From positions 26,349 through 90,348 of the forward strand of contig JAMLID010000011.1 in NCBI GenBank assembly GCA_023954355.1: a DNA stretch of 64,000 bases, read 5' to 3'. Under the pieces are notes generated by a model that had not been told where the DNA came from, did no database searches, and was given only the letters and a program-made list of their open reading frames with translations. This DNA comes from Oligoflexia bacterium (lineage in GTDB: Bacteria > Bdellovibrionota > UBA1018 > CAIPTA01). Of this stretch, positions 45,783 to 55,027 are shown in pieces (position 1 is the stretch's first letter; every line of letters begins with the position of its first letter). Made by a program: the position numbers and the translations under genes.

Positions 45783-46712
45783 CTAACTCAATTCAAGCAT
45801 TCGCTGAATCGGAATCAAAGCCTTTTCTTGAATTTTTGGAGAAACTTCTATCTTAGGCTCAAGTGTTTCTAATGATATAGCAATTTTCTCTAATGTATTT
45901 CTGCGCATATACGGGCACTCATTACAAGCACAGTTTGCGTTTGGTGGAGACGGAATAAAAACCTTCTCCGGTGCCGCTTTTTTCATTTGATGCAAGATTC
46001 CAGCTTCAGTCACCACAATGAACTCATTATTTTTACTTTTGACCGCATAATTTAATAGCGCAGTTGTTGAACCAATATAATTAGCTTTTTTGAGAACAAT
46101 TTCTTCACACTCTGGATGTGCAATCACTTCTGCTTTTGGATGATCCATCATTAATTGAATCAATTTTTTTTCAGAAAACGTTTCGTGCACAACACAACTA
46201 CCATCCCATAGTAGCATTTCACGACCAGTTTCTTTCATTACATATCTACCTAGATTTTTATCTGGAGCGAAAATAATTTTTTTCTCTTTTGGAATACTAT
46301 TCACAATAGAAACCGCATTAGAAGATGTGCATATATAATCGCTCAATGCTTTTACTTCAGAGGTACAGTTAATATAGCTAACCACAACATGATCGGGATG
46401 CGATTTCACAAATTTTTCAAATTGATCTGCTGGGCACGAATCCGCAAGTGAACACCCTGCTTCTAGATCAGGCAATAATACCGTTTTAGTTGGATTCAAA
46501 ATCTTTGCTGTTTCTGCCATAAAATGAACACCAGCAAACACAATTACATCTGCATTAGCTTTTTTGGCTTGCTGAGAAAGACCCAGACTGTCTCCAATAT
46601 AATCAGCAATATCTTGAATATCAGGGTCTTGATAGTAATGCGCTAAAATGATGGCATTTCTTTCTTTTTTCAGACGATGAATTTTTTCAAATAAATCTTC
46701 TACTTTTCTCAT
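45783..46712 (-). CDS. nadA: quinolinate synthase
   Basis: 309 aa. [36 protein letters not shown], and the C-terminal [10 protein letters not shown] match NadA. The three conserved cysteines (in NCTSEVK, HPEC and the C-terminal CNEC) ligate the oxygen-sensitive [4Fe-4S] cluster. The enzyme condenses iminoaspartate and dihydroxyacetone phosphate to quinolinate for NAD synthesis. nadB and nadC are not adjacent. Confidence 0.95.
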   Translation of the reverse strand: MRKVEDLFEKIHRLKKERNAIILAHYYQDPDIQDIADYIGDSLGLSQQAKKANADVIVFAGVHFMAETAKILNPTKTVLLPDLEAGCSLADSCPADQFEKFVKSHPDHVVVSYINCTSEVKALSDYICTSSNAVSIVNSIPKEKKIIFAPDKNLGRYVMKETGREMLLWDGSCVVHETFSEKKLIQLMMDHPKAEVIAHPECEEIVLKKANYIGSTTALLNYAVKSKNNEFIVVTEAGILHQMKKAAPEKVFIPSPPNANCACNECPYMRRNTLEKIAISLETLEPKIEVSPKIQEKALIPIQRMLELS

Positions 46713-46799
46713 ATAGGGTTTTTAGCACATCCCAGCATTCAATCCACTAGATTTCCAAGGAATTTTGCCGCAAATGCCCTATAAATACGGTTAGAAAAA

Positions 46800-47176
46800 G
46801 TTGGCGAAACTATAAGCCGGGTTCTGTGCTTTATAAATAAAGCGGCAATCATTCATCTAGACTATTGATTACTCAATAGTTCAAGCGATCTTACCCGCAT
46901 ACACGACCGGACAGGTCTTAAACGTATGCCTATTTGATCTTGCTCCAAACGGGGTTTACCAGCCATTTATGTCGCCATAAATGCGGTGGTCTCTTACACC
47001 ACCCTTTCACCCTTACCAGCTTACACTGGCGGTATACTCTCTGTTGCACTTTCCGTAAGAAAAACGAATCCACGTGGTTCTCATTTTTCTTCCTGGCCGT
47101 TAGCCAGCGTCTTGTCCTAAGGAGCCCGGACTTTCCTCCCCCTCTATTCAGAGGCGGCGATTGCCCGTTTCGCCAA
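46800..47176 (-). ncRNA. rnpB: RNase P RNA (bacterial class A)
   Basis: The 3' end reads ACAGAACCCGGCTTAT and the 5' part contains GAGGAAAGTCCGGGCTCC, both universal RNase P RNA segments. The terminal helix P1 is a perfect TTGGCGAAAC / GTTTCGCCAA. The RNA of about 377 nt is the catalytic subunit that trims tRNA 5' ends. Its promoter lies immediately upstream and overlaps the end of the neighbouring CDS. Confidence 0.97.
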
Positions 47177-47181
47177 GATGT

Positions 47182-47210
47182 TTATTAATCAATCTTTACA
47201 AAACTTTCAA
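47182..47210 (-). promoter_or_regulatory. promoter of rnpB
   Basis: On the minus strand TTGAAA (47205-47210), 17-nt spacer, TAATAA (47182-47187). The predicted +1, about 6-8 nt downstream, coincides with the 5' end of helix P1, which supports both calls. The promoter overlaps the last codons of the CDS ending at 47185. Confidence 0.75.
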
Positions 47211-47682
47211 GGCGAACTTGCGAACTATCTAAATTTTGCTTAGGCCCTAGTCTATAATAAAAAACTCGCCCATCTTTTCTTAAGGCCAGTTCATTTTGTT
47301 GGTTAGGGTTTAGCTTCAACTCTAATCGATCGTTCCCATTGCCCTGAATCGCAACGTATCCGCTACCTACAAGAGCATTTCTTTCGAAAGTTAAAAATAA
47401 AATCGGCTCATGTGAAAACCCTACGATGATTGTAGGCTCATCTTTATGTTTCACTAAATCTGGCGGTAAGGCATCGTCAGAGTATTTGGCCCAAATAATT
47501 TCTAACCGATCTACATCGTATAAAACAAATGGACTATTGAGTAGATTCAACTCTTGTTTAGATAAAACATCATAAGTGCCTTTAAAGTTGTCTGTTTGAA
47601 AAGCTTGCGCCTTTGAAAGACCAAATATGAAAAAAAGAAAGAAACTAATTTGAAAAAAGTGATTGAATTTTTTGCACGTCAT
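47185..47682 (-). CDS. hypothetical exported protein
   Basis: 165 aa. A signal peptide (MTCKKFNHFFQISFFLFFIF... ending AQA) is followed by about 138 residues of a small beta-rich domain (ALVGSGYVAIQGNGNDRLEL, LALRKDGRVFYYRLG). No family is recognised. It overlaps the upstream unknown gene by 38 nt, so the two are coupled. Its 3' end contains the rnpB promoter. Confidence 0.6.
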   Translation of the reverse strand: MTCKKFNHFFQISFFLFFIFGLSKAQAFQTDNFKGTYDVLSKQELNLLNSPFVLYDVDRLEIIWAKYSDDALPPDLVKHKDEPTIIVGFSHEPILFLTFERNALVGSGYVAIQGNGNDRLELKLNPNQQNELALRKDGRVFYYRLGPKQNLDSSQVRLESFVKID

Positions 47683-48070
47683 CTGAATGTAATTCTCCTA
47701 TACGCTTTAAGCGAAATGATTCCCAGATAGACATGATCTCACATTTCAACAACTCAATCTCTGGCTGTAACGGTTTAATAGATTTTTTTTTCTTCACTTT
47801 AGCGTGGAAAAATTTTTCTAAATCAAAATTCGCTCTTATTTCCACTTTTTCTTGTCGTAAATTACTCATTAAACCAAGACCGTAGTGAAGCACCGTAATC
47901 TCTACTTCCTCTAACGTGTCAGAGCCATATTTTCCGCAAAGATCGATGCTTGCAGTTTCACCATAAACAATAGTTATCCCCCAGGAAATCGGACGATTTT
48001 TCCCCTTATAAGATGTCATTAAATTAAGGGTGCAATCTTGTTTAAATTCCTGCATTCTAGAGTCTCTCAT
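47645..48070 (-). CDS. hypothetical protein
   Basis: 141 aa from ATG 48070; the frame extends upstream to 48337, but that part is antisense to the SDR gene and is disregarded. It contains a predicted beta-rich domain (WGITIVYGETASIDLCGKYG, EEVEITVLHYGLGL) and a basic Lys-rich stretch (KVKKKKSIK). No family is recognised. The start is only 10 bp from that of the divergent SDR gene, so their promoters must overlap or lie inside each other. It is coupled to the exported protein downstream. Confidence 0.5.
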   Translation of the reverse strand: MRDSRMQEFKQDCTLNLMTSYKGKNRPISWGITIVYGETASIDLCGKYGSDTLEEVEITVLHYGLGLMSNLRQEKVEIRANFDLEKFFHAKVKKKKSIKPLQPEIELLKCEIMSIWESFRLKRIGELHSDDVQKIQSLFSN

Positions 48071-48080
48071 TAAATAAATT

Positions 48081-48881
48081 ATGAATGAAACTAAAAAAAA
48101 TAAAAGAATTGCGATCATTACAGGTGCTTCTGCCGGCTTAGGATCAGAATTCGCCAAACAAATAGAAAACCGTTTCTTTTTAGATGAAGTTTGGTTGGTG
48201 GCCAGGCGAATGGCTCCTATGCAAGAAATTTCTGAACGATTCATGAAGGCAAAAGGCATCTTGCTTTCGTTAGATCTTACCAATGAAGGCGACCTACTAA
48301 AACTGAAGCAAAAAATAGAAGTTGAGTCTCCTGACATTCAAATTCTTGTTAATAATGCGGGGTTTGGAAAAATCGGAGCCTTTTCGGAAATTTCTCTAGA
48401 AGAACAGTTACAAATGATCGATCTAAATATTCGCTCCCTTACGTTTATTTCTCATATTTGTGAAAAATATATGAACAAAGGCTCGGCAATCATTCAAGTT
48501 GCCTCTTCGATTGGGTTTTGCCCTTCACCCTATTTTACTGTCTATGCTGCTACTAAAGCTTACGTGGTTAGCTTCAGTGATGCTTTAGGATACGAATTAA
48601 AGAATAAAGGTATACATGTTATGGCTGTTTGCCCAGGCCCCGTAAAAACCGAGTTTTTTAATGTTGCCCAAGGCACTAAAGCAAGTGGCTCTACTATTGA
48701 TGACGAACCCTTCAATGATAGACTTTCGGCAACTGCTGATGCTGTAGTTGAACAAGCCTTAAATGATCTCATCCATAAAAAAAGGTACTCAATTTATAGT
48801 ATGATCATTAAGATTTTTGCCTATTTCATACCATTTGTTCCCAGAGCTCTAGCAATGAAAATTCTAGCTTTAAGAAAATAG
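48081..48881 (+). CDS. short-chain dehydrogenase/reductase
   Basis: 266 aa. TGASAGLG (NAD(P) binding), NNAG, the catalytic Ser in SSIG and YAATK (Tyr and Lys), and PGPVKTEF define the SDR family. The Arg-rich region after the second strand (VWLVARRM) suggests NADPH preference. A hydrophobic C-terminal stretch (about 233-260) may anchor it to the membrane, as in some DltE or keto-acyl reductases. The substrate is unknown. No Shine-Dalgarno is visible before the ATG. Confidence 0.85.
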   Translation: MNETKKNKRIAIITGASAGLGSEFAKQIENRFFLDEVWLVARRMAPMQEISERFMKAKGILLSLDLTNEGDLLKLKQKIEVESPDIQILVNNAGFGKIGAFSEISLEEQLQMIDLNIRSLTFISHICEKYMNKGSAIIQVASSIGFCPSPYFTVYAATKAYVVSFSDALGYELKNKGIHVMAVCPGPVKTEFFNVAQGTKASGSTIDDEPFNDRLSATADAVVEQALNDLIHKKRYSIYSMIIKIFAYFIPFVPRALAMKILALRK

Positions 48882-48976
48882 TGCAATAAATTCAATTATT
48901 TAAATATATATGGTAGCAGTAGAGCCTTTGCCCTTTTCGCTAACCTAGGGTATAGATAAGTAGACTTGAGGTGAGT

Positions 48977-49903
48977 ATGAAAAACGGAAAAGTACGAATC
49001 ATTGGATTCCCTAGTGATCTTGGGGCCAGCAGAAGAGGTGTTGACATGGGACCGTCTGCACTCCGAATCGCTAATATTGGGCCTAAATTAAATCAATTAG
49101 GCTACGAAGTAGAAGATAAAGGAAACGTAACAGTTGCTGTTCGAGAGTCTATACCAGTAAAAAAATCTGAACCTAAAAACCAAATGAAATTTAGAGAAGA
49201 AATTGCCGCGTCTTCTTTAGAAATAAAAGAGCAAACCTACCAATCACTAAAAGATGGATGTAAGCCCATTATCATAGGGGGTGACCATTCTCTTGCTATC
49301 GGTTCAATTGCGGGCGTTTCAAAATTTTATCAAGAGAGAAAGCAAAAAATTGGTGTCATTTGGTTAGATGCTCATGGAGATATCAACACACCAGAAACAA
49401 CCGTAAGTGGAAACATACACGGAATGCCCTTGGCACTTGCATTAGGTGTCGGCCATCATGACCTACTCAAGGTCGGTGATTTTACTCCCATGATTGATCA
49501 CAGAAAAGCCGTTCTTATTGGAATTCGTGACCTTGACCAAGGAGAAAGAAATTTAATTAAAGAAATGGGTGTTCGCGCATTTACCATGAGAGACATAGAC
49601 GAAATGGGAATGAGAAACGTCATAACGGAAGCAATAAAAATCGCTTCAGACGATACCGCAGGATTTCACTTATCTTTTGATGTAGATAGTATGGATCCGT
49701 CTATCGCTCCAGGAGTAGGCACTGCTGTTCGAGGTGGGATCACCTACAGAGAAGGGCACCTAGCAATGGAGCTTTTACATGACTCTGGAGACATTCTTTC
49801 TATGGATGTAGCAGAAGTGAATCCCGTTTTAGATACCTCTAATCAAACAGCAGATTTAGCAGTTGGAATGGTTTTGTCTGCCTTTGGTAAAAGAATTTTA
49901 TAA
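48977..49903 (+). CDS. arginase/agmatinase family (ureohydrolase)
   Basis: 308 aa from ATG 48977, preceded by GAGGTG; a GTG at 48971 would put the site too close. The Mn-binding motifs GGDHS, DAHGDIN and SFDVDSMDP are complete. The arginase subfamily is favoured (SFDVDSMDPSIAPGVGT and HGMPLA), hydrolysing arginine to ornithine and urea. A predator living on prey protein would use it for nitrogen. A GNAT gene follows after 5 nt. Confidence 0.88.
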   Translation: MKNGKVRIIGFPSDLGASRRGVDMGPSALRIANIGPKLNQLGYEVEDKGNVTVAVRESIPVKKSEPKNQMKFREEIAASSLEIKEQTYQSLKDGCKPIIIGGDHSLAIGSIAGVSKFYQERKQKIGVIWLDAHGDINTPETTVSGNIHGMPLALALGVGHHDLLKVGDFTPMIDHRKAVLIGIRDLDQGERNLIKEMGVRAFTMRDIDEMGMRNVITEAIKIASDDTAGFHLSFDVDSMDPSIAPGVGTAVRGGITYREGHLAMELLHDSGDILSMDVAEVNPVLDTSNQTADLAVGMVLSAFGKRIL

Positions 49904-49908
49904 GAATA

Positions 49909-50505
49909 ATGAATCCTGAATTGGTCATTAAAACTTATCAAGGAAAAGAAGGCAGTGCATTTATTGACGATCTCGCGAGATTACGAATTTCTGTGTTTCG
50001 TGAGTATCCCTACCTTTATGATGGAGATGCTGAGTATGAAAAAAAATATCTTAGCCGATATTTTTCTATCCCCTCGAGTTTCTTAGTTCTAGCGTCTATA
50101 GAGCAAAAAATTATTGGTGCTAGTACGGCAATGCACCTAAAAGACGAATTAAAAGAATTCAAAGAGCCATTTGAGAAAAACTCATTTGATACCAATTCTA
50201 TATGTTATTTTGGCGAATCTGTTCTACTACCTGAATATAGAGGGCTGGGCATAGGTAAGATTTTTATGCAAAAACGAATCGACTTTGCCAGAACTATTCT
50301 AAAAGCTAAATATAGTTGTTTTTGTGCTGTTCAAAGAAATAAAAACGATACTCGAAAACCACAAGACTACAAACCTTTAGATGAGTTTTGGATAAAATTA
50401 GGATTCGAAAAAGTGACAAATTTGACCACTAGTTTTGCCTGGAAAGAGCTAGGAGAAACAACAGAATCTAATAAGTTGATGCAGTTTTGGCTGAAGCCGC
50501 TTTAG
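49909..50505 (+). CDS. GNAT-family N-acetyltransferase
   Basis: 198 aa. The coenzyme A loop ESVLLPEYRGLGIGKIF (R-G-x-G-x-G) is complete, and FREYPYLYDGDAEYE and FWIKLGFEKV are typical of GNAT proteins annotated next to arginase. It may acetylate an amine made from arginine or ornithine, but the substrate is not readable. The last 38 nt are overlapped by the frame of the decayed methyltransferase on the other strand. Confidence 0.8.
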   Translation: MNPELVIKTYQGKEGSAFIDDLARLRISVFREYPYLYDGDAEYEKKYLSRYFSIPSSFLVLASIEQKIIGASTAMHLKDELKEFKEPFEKNSFDTNSICYFGESVLLPEYRGLGIGKIFMQKRIDFARTILKAKYSCFCAVQRNKNDTRKPQDYKPLDEFWIKLGFEKVTNLTTSFAWKELGETTESNKLMQFWLKPL

Positions 50506-51228
50506 GTTTCTTTAGTAAAACATAGAGCGAAGATCCCCATGGGGCGAAAGAAAAAATTCTGTCATCGACTAACTGCAAATAATAAAGAAGTGTGTTTATA
50601 AAAACAGGAACTTTTTTTAAATCCGATTTTTTTGCTACTCCATAAATTTTATCTCTAATCGAAACAAGAAATATAAAAATTGAAAGTAAAAAAACTCTAT
50701 ATCGAATATTTTCGATCCTCATATCTGTAGATCCGAAACCTATTTCTAGTTCTTTAATAAGCTCAGTCTTATTGAACCTCTGTGAAATACCGACAAATTT
50801 ATCATGGCTACGACTAAAAATACCAGTGCCGGCAATTGTATAATACATTTACCTCCGCTTTAAATACTCGCAATTTCAGAATACAACTTAAATCTTCATT
50901 TTGCTGTAGAAAATAGAGACTGTCATGAGCAAAAAATATACGAAACTGTACTGGGTTTAATATCATCTAAACAAATTTGAATTTTTTTTTTCTGAATATG
51001 AATATTATTATTTACAGATTCGTTTTCTAAAATATCAAAACCCATCAACTTACAACTAGATGATATTTTAGAAATTTTTTTTAGAAAAAATCCAGTACCA
51101 CAACCAAGGTCAATTATTGTTTCTTCTTTTAAATCACGCAAATGAGCTAATGAATATTTGTGCAAACTACGATACCACCAATGATCTTCTTCAAAAGCTC
51201 TAATTTTTTCGAGCTCGTGCTCATTCAT
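50468..51228 (-). pseudogene. decayed class I SAM methyltransferase
   Basis: The N-terminal part (50923-51228) reads EDHWWYRSLHKYSLAHL then IDLGCGTGFFLKKIS (SAM loop) and stops at TGA 50923. The protein continues in another frame (AHDSLYFLQQNEDLS), then in the first frame (SGGKCIIQLPAL, after an in-frame TAA), and then in a third frame (GIFSRSHDKFVGISQ) that runs to 50468. At least four small insertions or deletions are needed to rebuild one protein, so it is not functional. It overlaps the intact GT2 gene by 8 nt and was its partner, probably in a sugar-modification unit. Confidence 0.85.
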
Positions 51229-51952
51229 AGTTTAAAGAAAAGGTGGCCTCTGCTACTGGTGAATAGTCTTCTTTTCTGCCTTGGATTTTTTGAAATCCGG
51301 AGCGAATCATAGAAAAGTGCAATAGAATAAGTTTTAAAAAAGTATAACGAGATTTGTCGAATATACTTGCCCTATGTTTTATTGCTACTACCGACGGGCT
51401 ACCTTTAACATGTCTAAGAAGCTCTCCATCTAAATAAAAAAATCTAGAATCATACCCTTGTATTTTTTTAATAAGTTTTTTGTCTATGCCCCTTAAGCTA
51501 GAAAAGTGCAGGTGTATGGGTTTTTGCAATAAAGCACTAGCCACTAATCCATTCCAAAAACTTCCAATTCTGCGAAAAAAGCCATGCGCGCTCTTCTCGT
51601 ACGCACCATAAACAAGAAGATTGCCTTCTTGTAATTTTTCCACGACCTTAGAAAAGTCTTCTGGATCATGTTGCAAATCATCGTCCATGGTAAGAACGTA
51701 TTGACCTATTGTCTGGCAGATACCTACATAAAGTGCCTTATGCTCACCTACATTTTTTGCTAAACGAATACCTTTAACCCAAGAATCTTTTTCTGTTTCG
51801 AGCAGAATATTGCTCCACGTATGATCAGAACTAGCATCATCCACAAGAATGAGTTCACTCTCTTTAAACGAAGCGCTGGCCCTCTTCACCTCTGTGACTA
51901 GATGACCTATATTTGCTTCAGAATTAAAACATGGAATTACAATCGATATCAC
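51221..51952 (-). CDS. GT2 glycosyltransferase
   Basis: 243 aa. MISIVIPCFNSEANIGHLV starts the fold, VDDASSD and MDDDLQHDPED (DxD) are intact. The family includes undecaprenyl-phosphate sugar transferases of the ArnC/GtrB type, but the C-terminal membrane helices of those are not obvious; it may act on a soluble or lipid-linked acceptor. It remains intact although its methyltransferase neighbour has decayed. Its upstream region to 52116 holds the divergent promoter area with the kinase gene. Confidence 0.82.
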   Translation of the reverse strand: MISIVIPCFNSEANIGHLVTEVKRASASFKESELILVDDASSDHTWSNILLETEKDSWVKGIRLAKNVGEHKALYVGICQTIGQYVLTMDDDLQHDPEDFSKVVEKLQEGNLLVYGAYEKSAHGFFRRIGSFWNGLVASALLQKPIHLHFSSLRGIDKKLIKKIQGYDSRFFYLDGELLRHVKGSPSVVAIKHRASIFDKSRYTFLKLILLHFSMIRSGFQKIQGRKEDYSPVAEATFSLNYE

Positions 51953-52116
51953 TGTGTTCCTCTTTTATCGTCTCCGTATTGTAAAACACTTCTCTTTATT
52001 TTTACAAAGGTGAATGCCCTTGAAATTAAAATAATGCGCTGAATTATTTTATATGCCTTTATTGAACTTTTACAGACTTTCTACTATTGCTTCATAGACG
52101 AATTGAGGAATTTTTT

Positions 52117-53037
52117 ATGGTTATTGTACTGGGAAGTAGCGTCGTAGATTTATCGTTCTATAGTGATTTTTTACCATCCCAGGGCGAAACCTTATTAGGT
52201 AAATTCGAGCAAGGACTAGGTGGAAAAGGCTTTAACCAAGCAGTAGCTGCCCGAAAAGCTGGTGCAGAAGTGTATTTTTATACAGGACTTGGAGATGACC
52301 CTTTTCAAGCACCATTTTTAAGAAAATTAGAACAAGAAAAAATTCAATATAAGTTTTTTCTCTCCCCTAAAGCTAGCTGCGGAGCAGCTGCCATTTTAAT
52401 AGAAAAATCAGGAGCCAATAAAATTGTAGTCGATACTGGTGCCAACGCAGAAATTCCACCAAATTTTTTTCTAGAAAATCACCACCAGAATCTTACTGAA
52501 AACGATGTTCTATTAATGCAACTAGAAACAAATTTAGGTTTCTTATCTACATCTATTCAATACGTAAAAAACAAAAATAAAAAAATTCGTACTATTTTAA
52601 ACCCCGCCCCTGCTGATAAAAAAGCCTCTGAGCTTATTCGATTGGTAGATTATATAACTCCTAATGAAAGTGAAGCTTCTCTGCTGTTTGGTGATTATTT
52701 TCGAACGAGCGAAACAATAGATAATTTTTTCTCTAACCATCCTTATAGAGAAAAACTCATCATTACTAGAGGCGAATATGGCGTTTCTTTTTGGGAAAAT
52801 GGCAAACCTCAACATATCCCCGCTTTTAATGTCACCCCCATAGATACTTCTGGAGCAGGTGATGCATTCAATGGAGGATTCGCTGCAGGACTCTCAAAAG
52901 GTCTTAACTTAAGCGATAGTATTAAATATGGCCAAGCAGTGGCTGCCTTATCTGTGCAAAAGAAAGGCACATCTGCCTCTTTGCCTGATCAAAAAGAAAT
53001 TGACTCTCTATTTTTAAAAGAGAGAGAACCCAAGTAA
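52117..53037 (+). CDS. PfkB-family carbohydrate kinase, ribokinase-like
   Basis: 306 aa from ATG 52117, which has GAGGAA at 52105-52110. The N-terminal GGKGFNQAVAARKAGA and the C-terminal DTSGAGDAFNGGFAAG signatures are those of ribokinase-type PfkB kinases, with the catalytic Asp in the latter. It phosphorylates ribose or a related sugar using ATP; salvage of prey nucleosides would be a plausible use. The exact sugar is not determined. Confidence 0.85.
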   Translation: MVIVLGSSVVDLSFYSDFLPSQGETLLGKFEQGLGGKGFNQAVAARKAGAEVYFYTGLGDDPFQAPFLRKLEQEKIQYKFFLSPKASCGAAAILIEKSGANKIVVDTGANAEIPPNFFLENHHQNLTENDVLLMQLETNLGFLSTSIQYVKNKNKKIRTILNPAPADKKASELIRLVDYITPNESEASLLFGDYFRTSETIDNFFSNHPYREKLIITRGEYGVSFWENGKPQHIPAFNVTPIDTSGAGDAFNGGFAAGLSKGLNLSDSIKYGQAVAALSVQKKGTSASLPDQKEIDSLFLKEREPK

Positions 53038-53157
53038 ATTTTTCTCTATTTTTTGGTGTCAAATTGACGGTTTTAAAATTTTTAATTCCCTGCTGCCATT
53101 ATTAATCACTAATACTTGGCATCTAATTTGCTTTTCGCCTGTGAAAAGGGGATCCAA

Positions 53158-53757
53158 ATGAAAATAAAAATTTTAAGTTTACTATTTATTACCGCATTCA
53201 CTACTTTCGGCTGCGAGTCAGCAAATAATATCACCGGCAAACTATCGCTATCTAAGAGAGTAACTATTCTTACACCTGGGGGAAACAAAGCAACCTTAGA
53301 AAAAGGTAACTACACCACTACCTTACAGTTTCAACAAGGAACATCTATGGCTTTTATTAAAGCGAACGGTACCACTGTTCAACTAAAAATTCCTAGAGCT
53401 GCCGCTGATAAATATGGAAAAATTGAAATTTCTGCTAAAGAAATGCAGCAAAGCTTTGGCATCTCTGGAGCTATTACTCAATCTTCAAGACCTTTCTCAC
53501 GACACGTAGAAGAAGAATGTATCTATTCTTATCGAACTGAAAGAGTTTGTAACAGCAATAACGAATGCGAATGGAGAGAAATCGCTATCCCCGGGCGTCA
53601 GACTGTATATGAAGAAGGAGAAGCTGTAACAAAAAATATTTCACTTAACTTAGTTAGTGGACGATCTTCGGTAGGTAAATTTAGTGGATCTTATCAGTTA
53701 GGCGAAACCATTGATAGAAGAGAGCTCATAGGGTATTGCGAAAGATCTCATTGGTAA
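53158..53757 (+). CDS. hypothetical lipoprotein
   Basis: 199 aa from ATG 53158, with AAGGGGA 5 nt upstream. A signal peptide ends TTFGC with Cys19 as the likely lipidated residue. The rest is a beta-rich domain (RVTILTPGGNKATLEKGNY, GTTVQLKIPRAAADKYG) and a C-terminal part with a paired-cysteine segment (EECIYSYRTERVCNSNNEC). No family is recognised. It precedes, in convergent orientation, a secreted protease. Confidence 0.72.
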   Translation: MKIKILSLLFITAFTTFGCESANNITGKLSLSKRVTILTPGGNKATLEKGNYTTTLQFQQGTSMAFIKANGTTVQLKIPRAAADKYGKIEISAKEMQQSFGISGAITQSSRPFSRHVEEECIYSYRTERVCNSNNECEWREIAIPGRQTVYEEGEAVTKNISLNLVSGRSSVGKFSGSYQLGETIDRRELIGYCERSHW

Positions 53758-53866
53758 TATTTAACTAATGAGCACTATTCAAAACATTTGATAGGTGAAT
53801 GTGGTTTGTGAGCCATTATTCCCAAAAAATAAAAGTGCTAAAAATAAAACTAGCGCCAAAACCGCT

Positions 53867-53919
53867 GGAGCTAATAAATAAAATTTATTTTTACTTATTA
53901 GCTCCAAAATTTTTTTTTG
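53867..53919 (+). terminator. rho-independent terminator
   Basis: Perfect 11-bp arms GGAGCTAATAA (53867-53877) and TTATTAGCTCC (53895-53905) around a 17-nt AT-rich loop, then AAAA and nine or ten T. It ends the lipoprotein transcript; the convergent protease gene lies just beyond. Confidence 0.82.
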
Positions 53920-53937
53920 CTTCTTCTCCATCTAGCT

Positions 53938-54867
53938 CTACTTTGCCAACAAAGCCTCTAGAATTTGCTTCGTCATCTCTGGCGGATTAGAATCAAGAAT
54001 ACCTTCTAAAAATTCTGCCATTTTCTTTGCTGGTACTGCATAGGATAATTCTTCCCAGATCCGCTCATCTCCAGAAGAAAATATATTTTTTAAATTCTGA
54101 CTGCTTTTCACGAAATCGCTTTTAGGAATCCTACCCGTCCAAATGATTCCAACTACTTTTCCCTCAGCTCTAGTAACGATTGCCGAACCAGAATCTCCAT
54201 GAGAAACATCACAACCAAGAGCAAAACTCCACGCACGATAAGAACCTGGGTTAAATCGATCTGGATCAGCCATCAAACGATATTCCCCATTATTAGAAAA
54301 TACATAGCAATCTGAATCTCTGTTCGCCATAGTATTTCTTGAGCTATTTCCGGCTATTCCAAAACCTATGGTGGTTAAAAGCTCACCTTTTTTAATATCT
54401 TCGTGAAATTGAAAATTAGCTGCTACTTCTTTTAATTTTTTCTCATCTTGCTCACTAGCAACCGTGACAGTAAAAAGCGCTAAGTCAATATTCGGCCAAG
54501 AACCTAATAATTGATTACATCTCACGGTGACGCCTAATAAAGGAAAACTCATCCTCGAACCATTACACCCTCTACTAGAAGTCATTACGTGGTGATTAGT
54601 GGCCATTACGTGATAGCCAGCAAATTTTCCTAAATAAAATCCCGTCGCCCCACCTACTCTTGCAGTAGCCAGTGCTGCTCTACGAAAAGAAGGACTCTCT
54701 TGGTCTAGGCTTGCTCTGCTAACAGGAAGCTTCCCCCACTCATCACCTAGTTGATAATCGCTGATTCCTGATAAGACAGGATTTCCGATGCCTGTCTTAT
54801 CTTGGCTTGAAAAAGCCTCTGTTTGATAAATACAAAAAACGAAAGCAAATATTGTCAAAAGCTTCAT
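53938..54867 (-). CDS. secreted trypsin-like serine protease (S1)
   Basis: 309 aa. A signal peptide (MKLLTIFAFVFCIYQTEA) precedes a chymotrypsin fold with catalytic His93 in ATNHHVM, Asp128 in NIDLALF, and the Ser in HGDSGSA (about residue 226). Two further cysteines could form a disulfide. Such proteases are abundant in Bdellovibrio-like predators and are released against prey. AAGGAGT lies before the ATG. Confidence 0.85.
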   Translation of the reverse strand: MKLLTIFAFVFCIYQTEAFSSQDKTGIGNPVLSGISDYQLGDEWGKLPVSRASLDQESPSFRRAALATARVGGATGFYLGKFAGYHVMATNHHVMTSSRGCNGSRMSFPLLGVTVRCNQLLGSWPNIDLALFTVTVASEQDEKKLKEVAANFQFHEDIKKGELLTTIGFGIAGNSSRNTMANRDSDCYVFSNNGEYRLMADPDRFNPGSYRAWSFALGCDVSHGDSGSAIVTRAEGKVVGIIWTGRIPKSDFVKSSQNLKNIFSSGDERIWEELSYAVPAKKMAEFLEGILDSNPPEMTKQILEALLAK

Positions 54868-55027
54868 AATACTCCTTTATTTATGACACAAAAAATCTTC
54901 TCTGGTCTTTTGGTGGCAGGCAAATACTTTTTCTTATAGAATTTTTTAAATTTTTCTTTCTAAACAGGACTTTATTTATAACTAATTGAAATTTGATCCT
55001 TTTTACGAAGAATGGTAAGCAAAGCCC

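Noticed and set aside
46934..47188. Open frame on the + strand across the RNase P RNA
   Set aside because: It is antisense to rnpB, whose conserved segments explain the sequence.
48071..48337. 89-codon N-terminal extension of the hypothetical protein ending at 47645
   Set aside because: It is antisense to the well-supported SDR gene; the start at 48070 is used.
53799..53990. Small frame between the lipoprotein and protease genes
   Set aside because: It runs through the terminator hairpin and has no ribosome site or family match.
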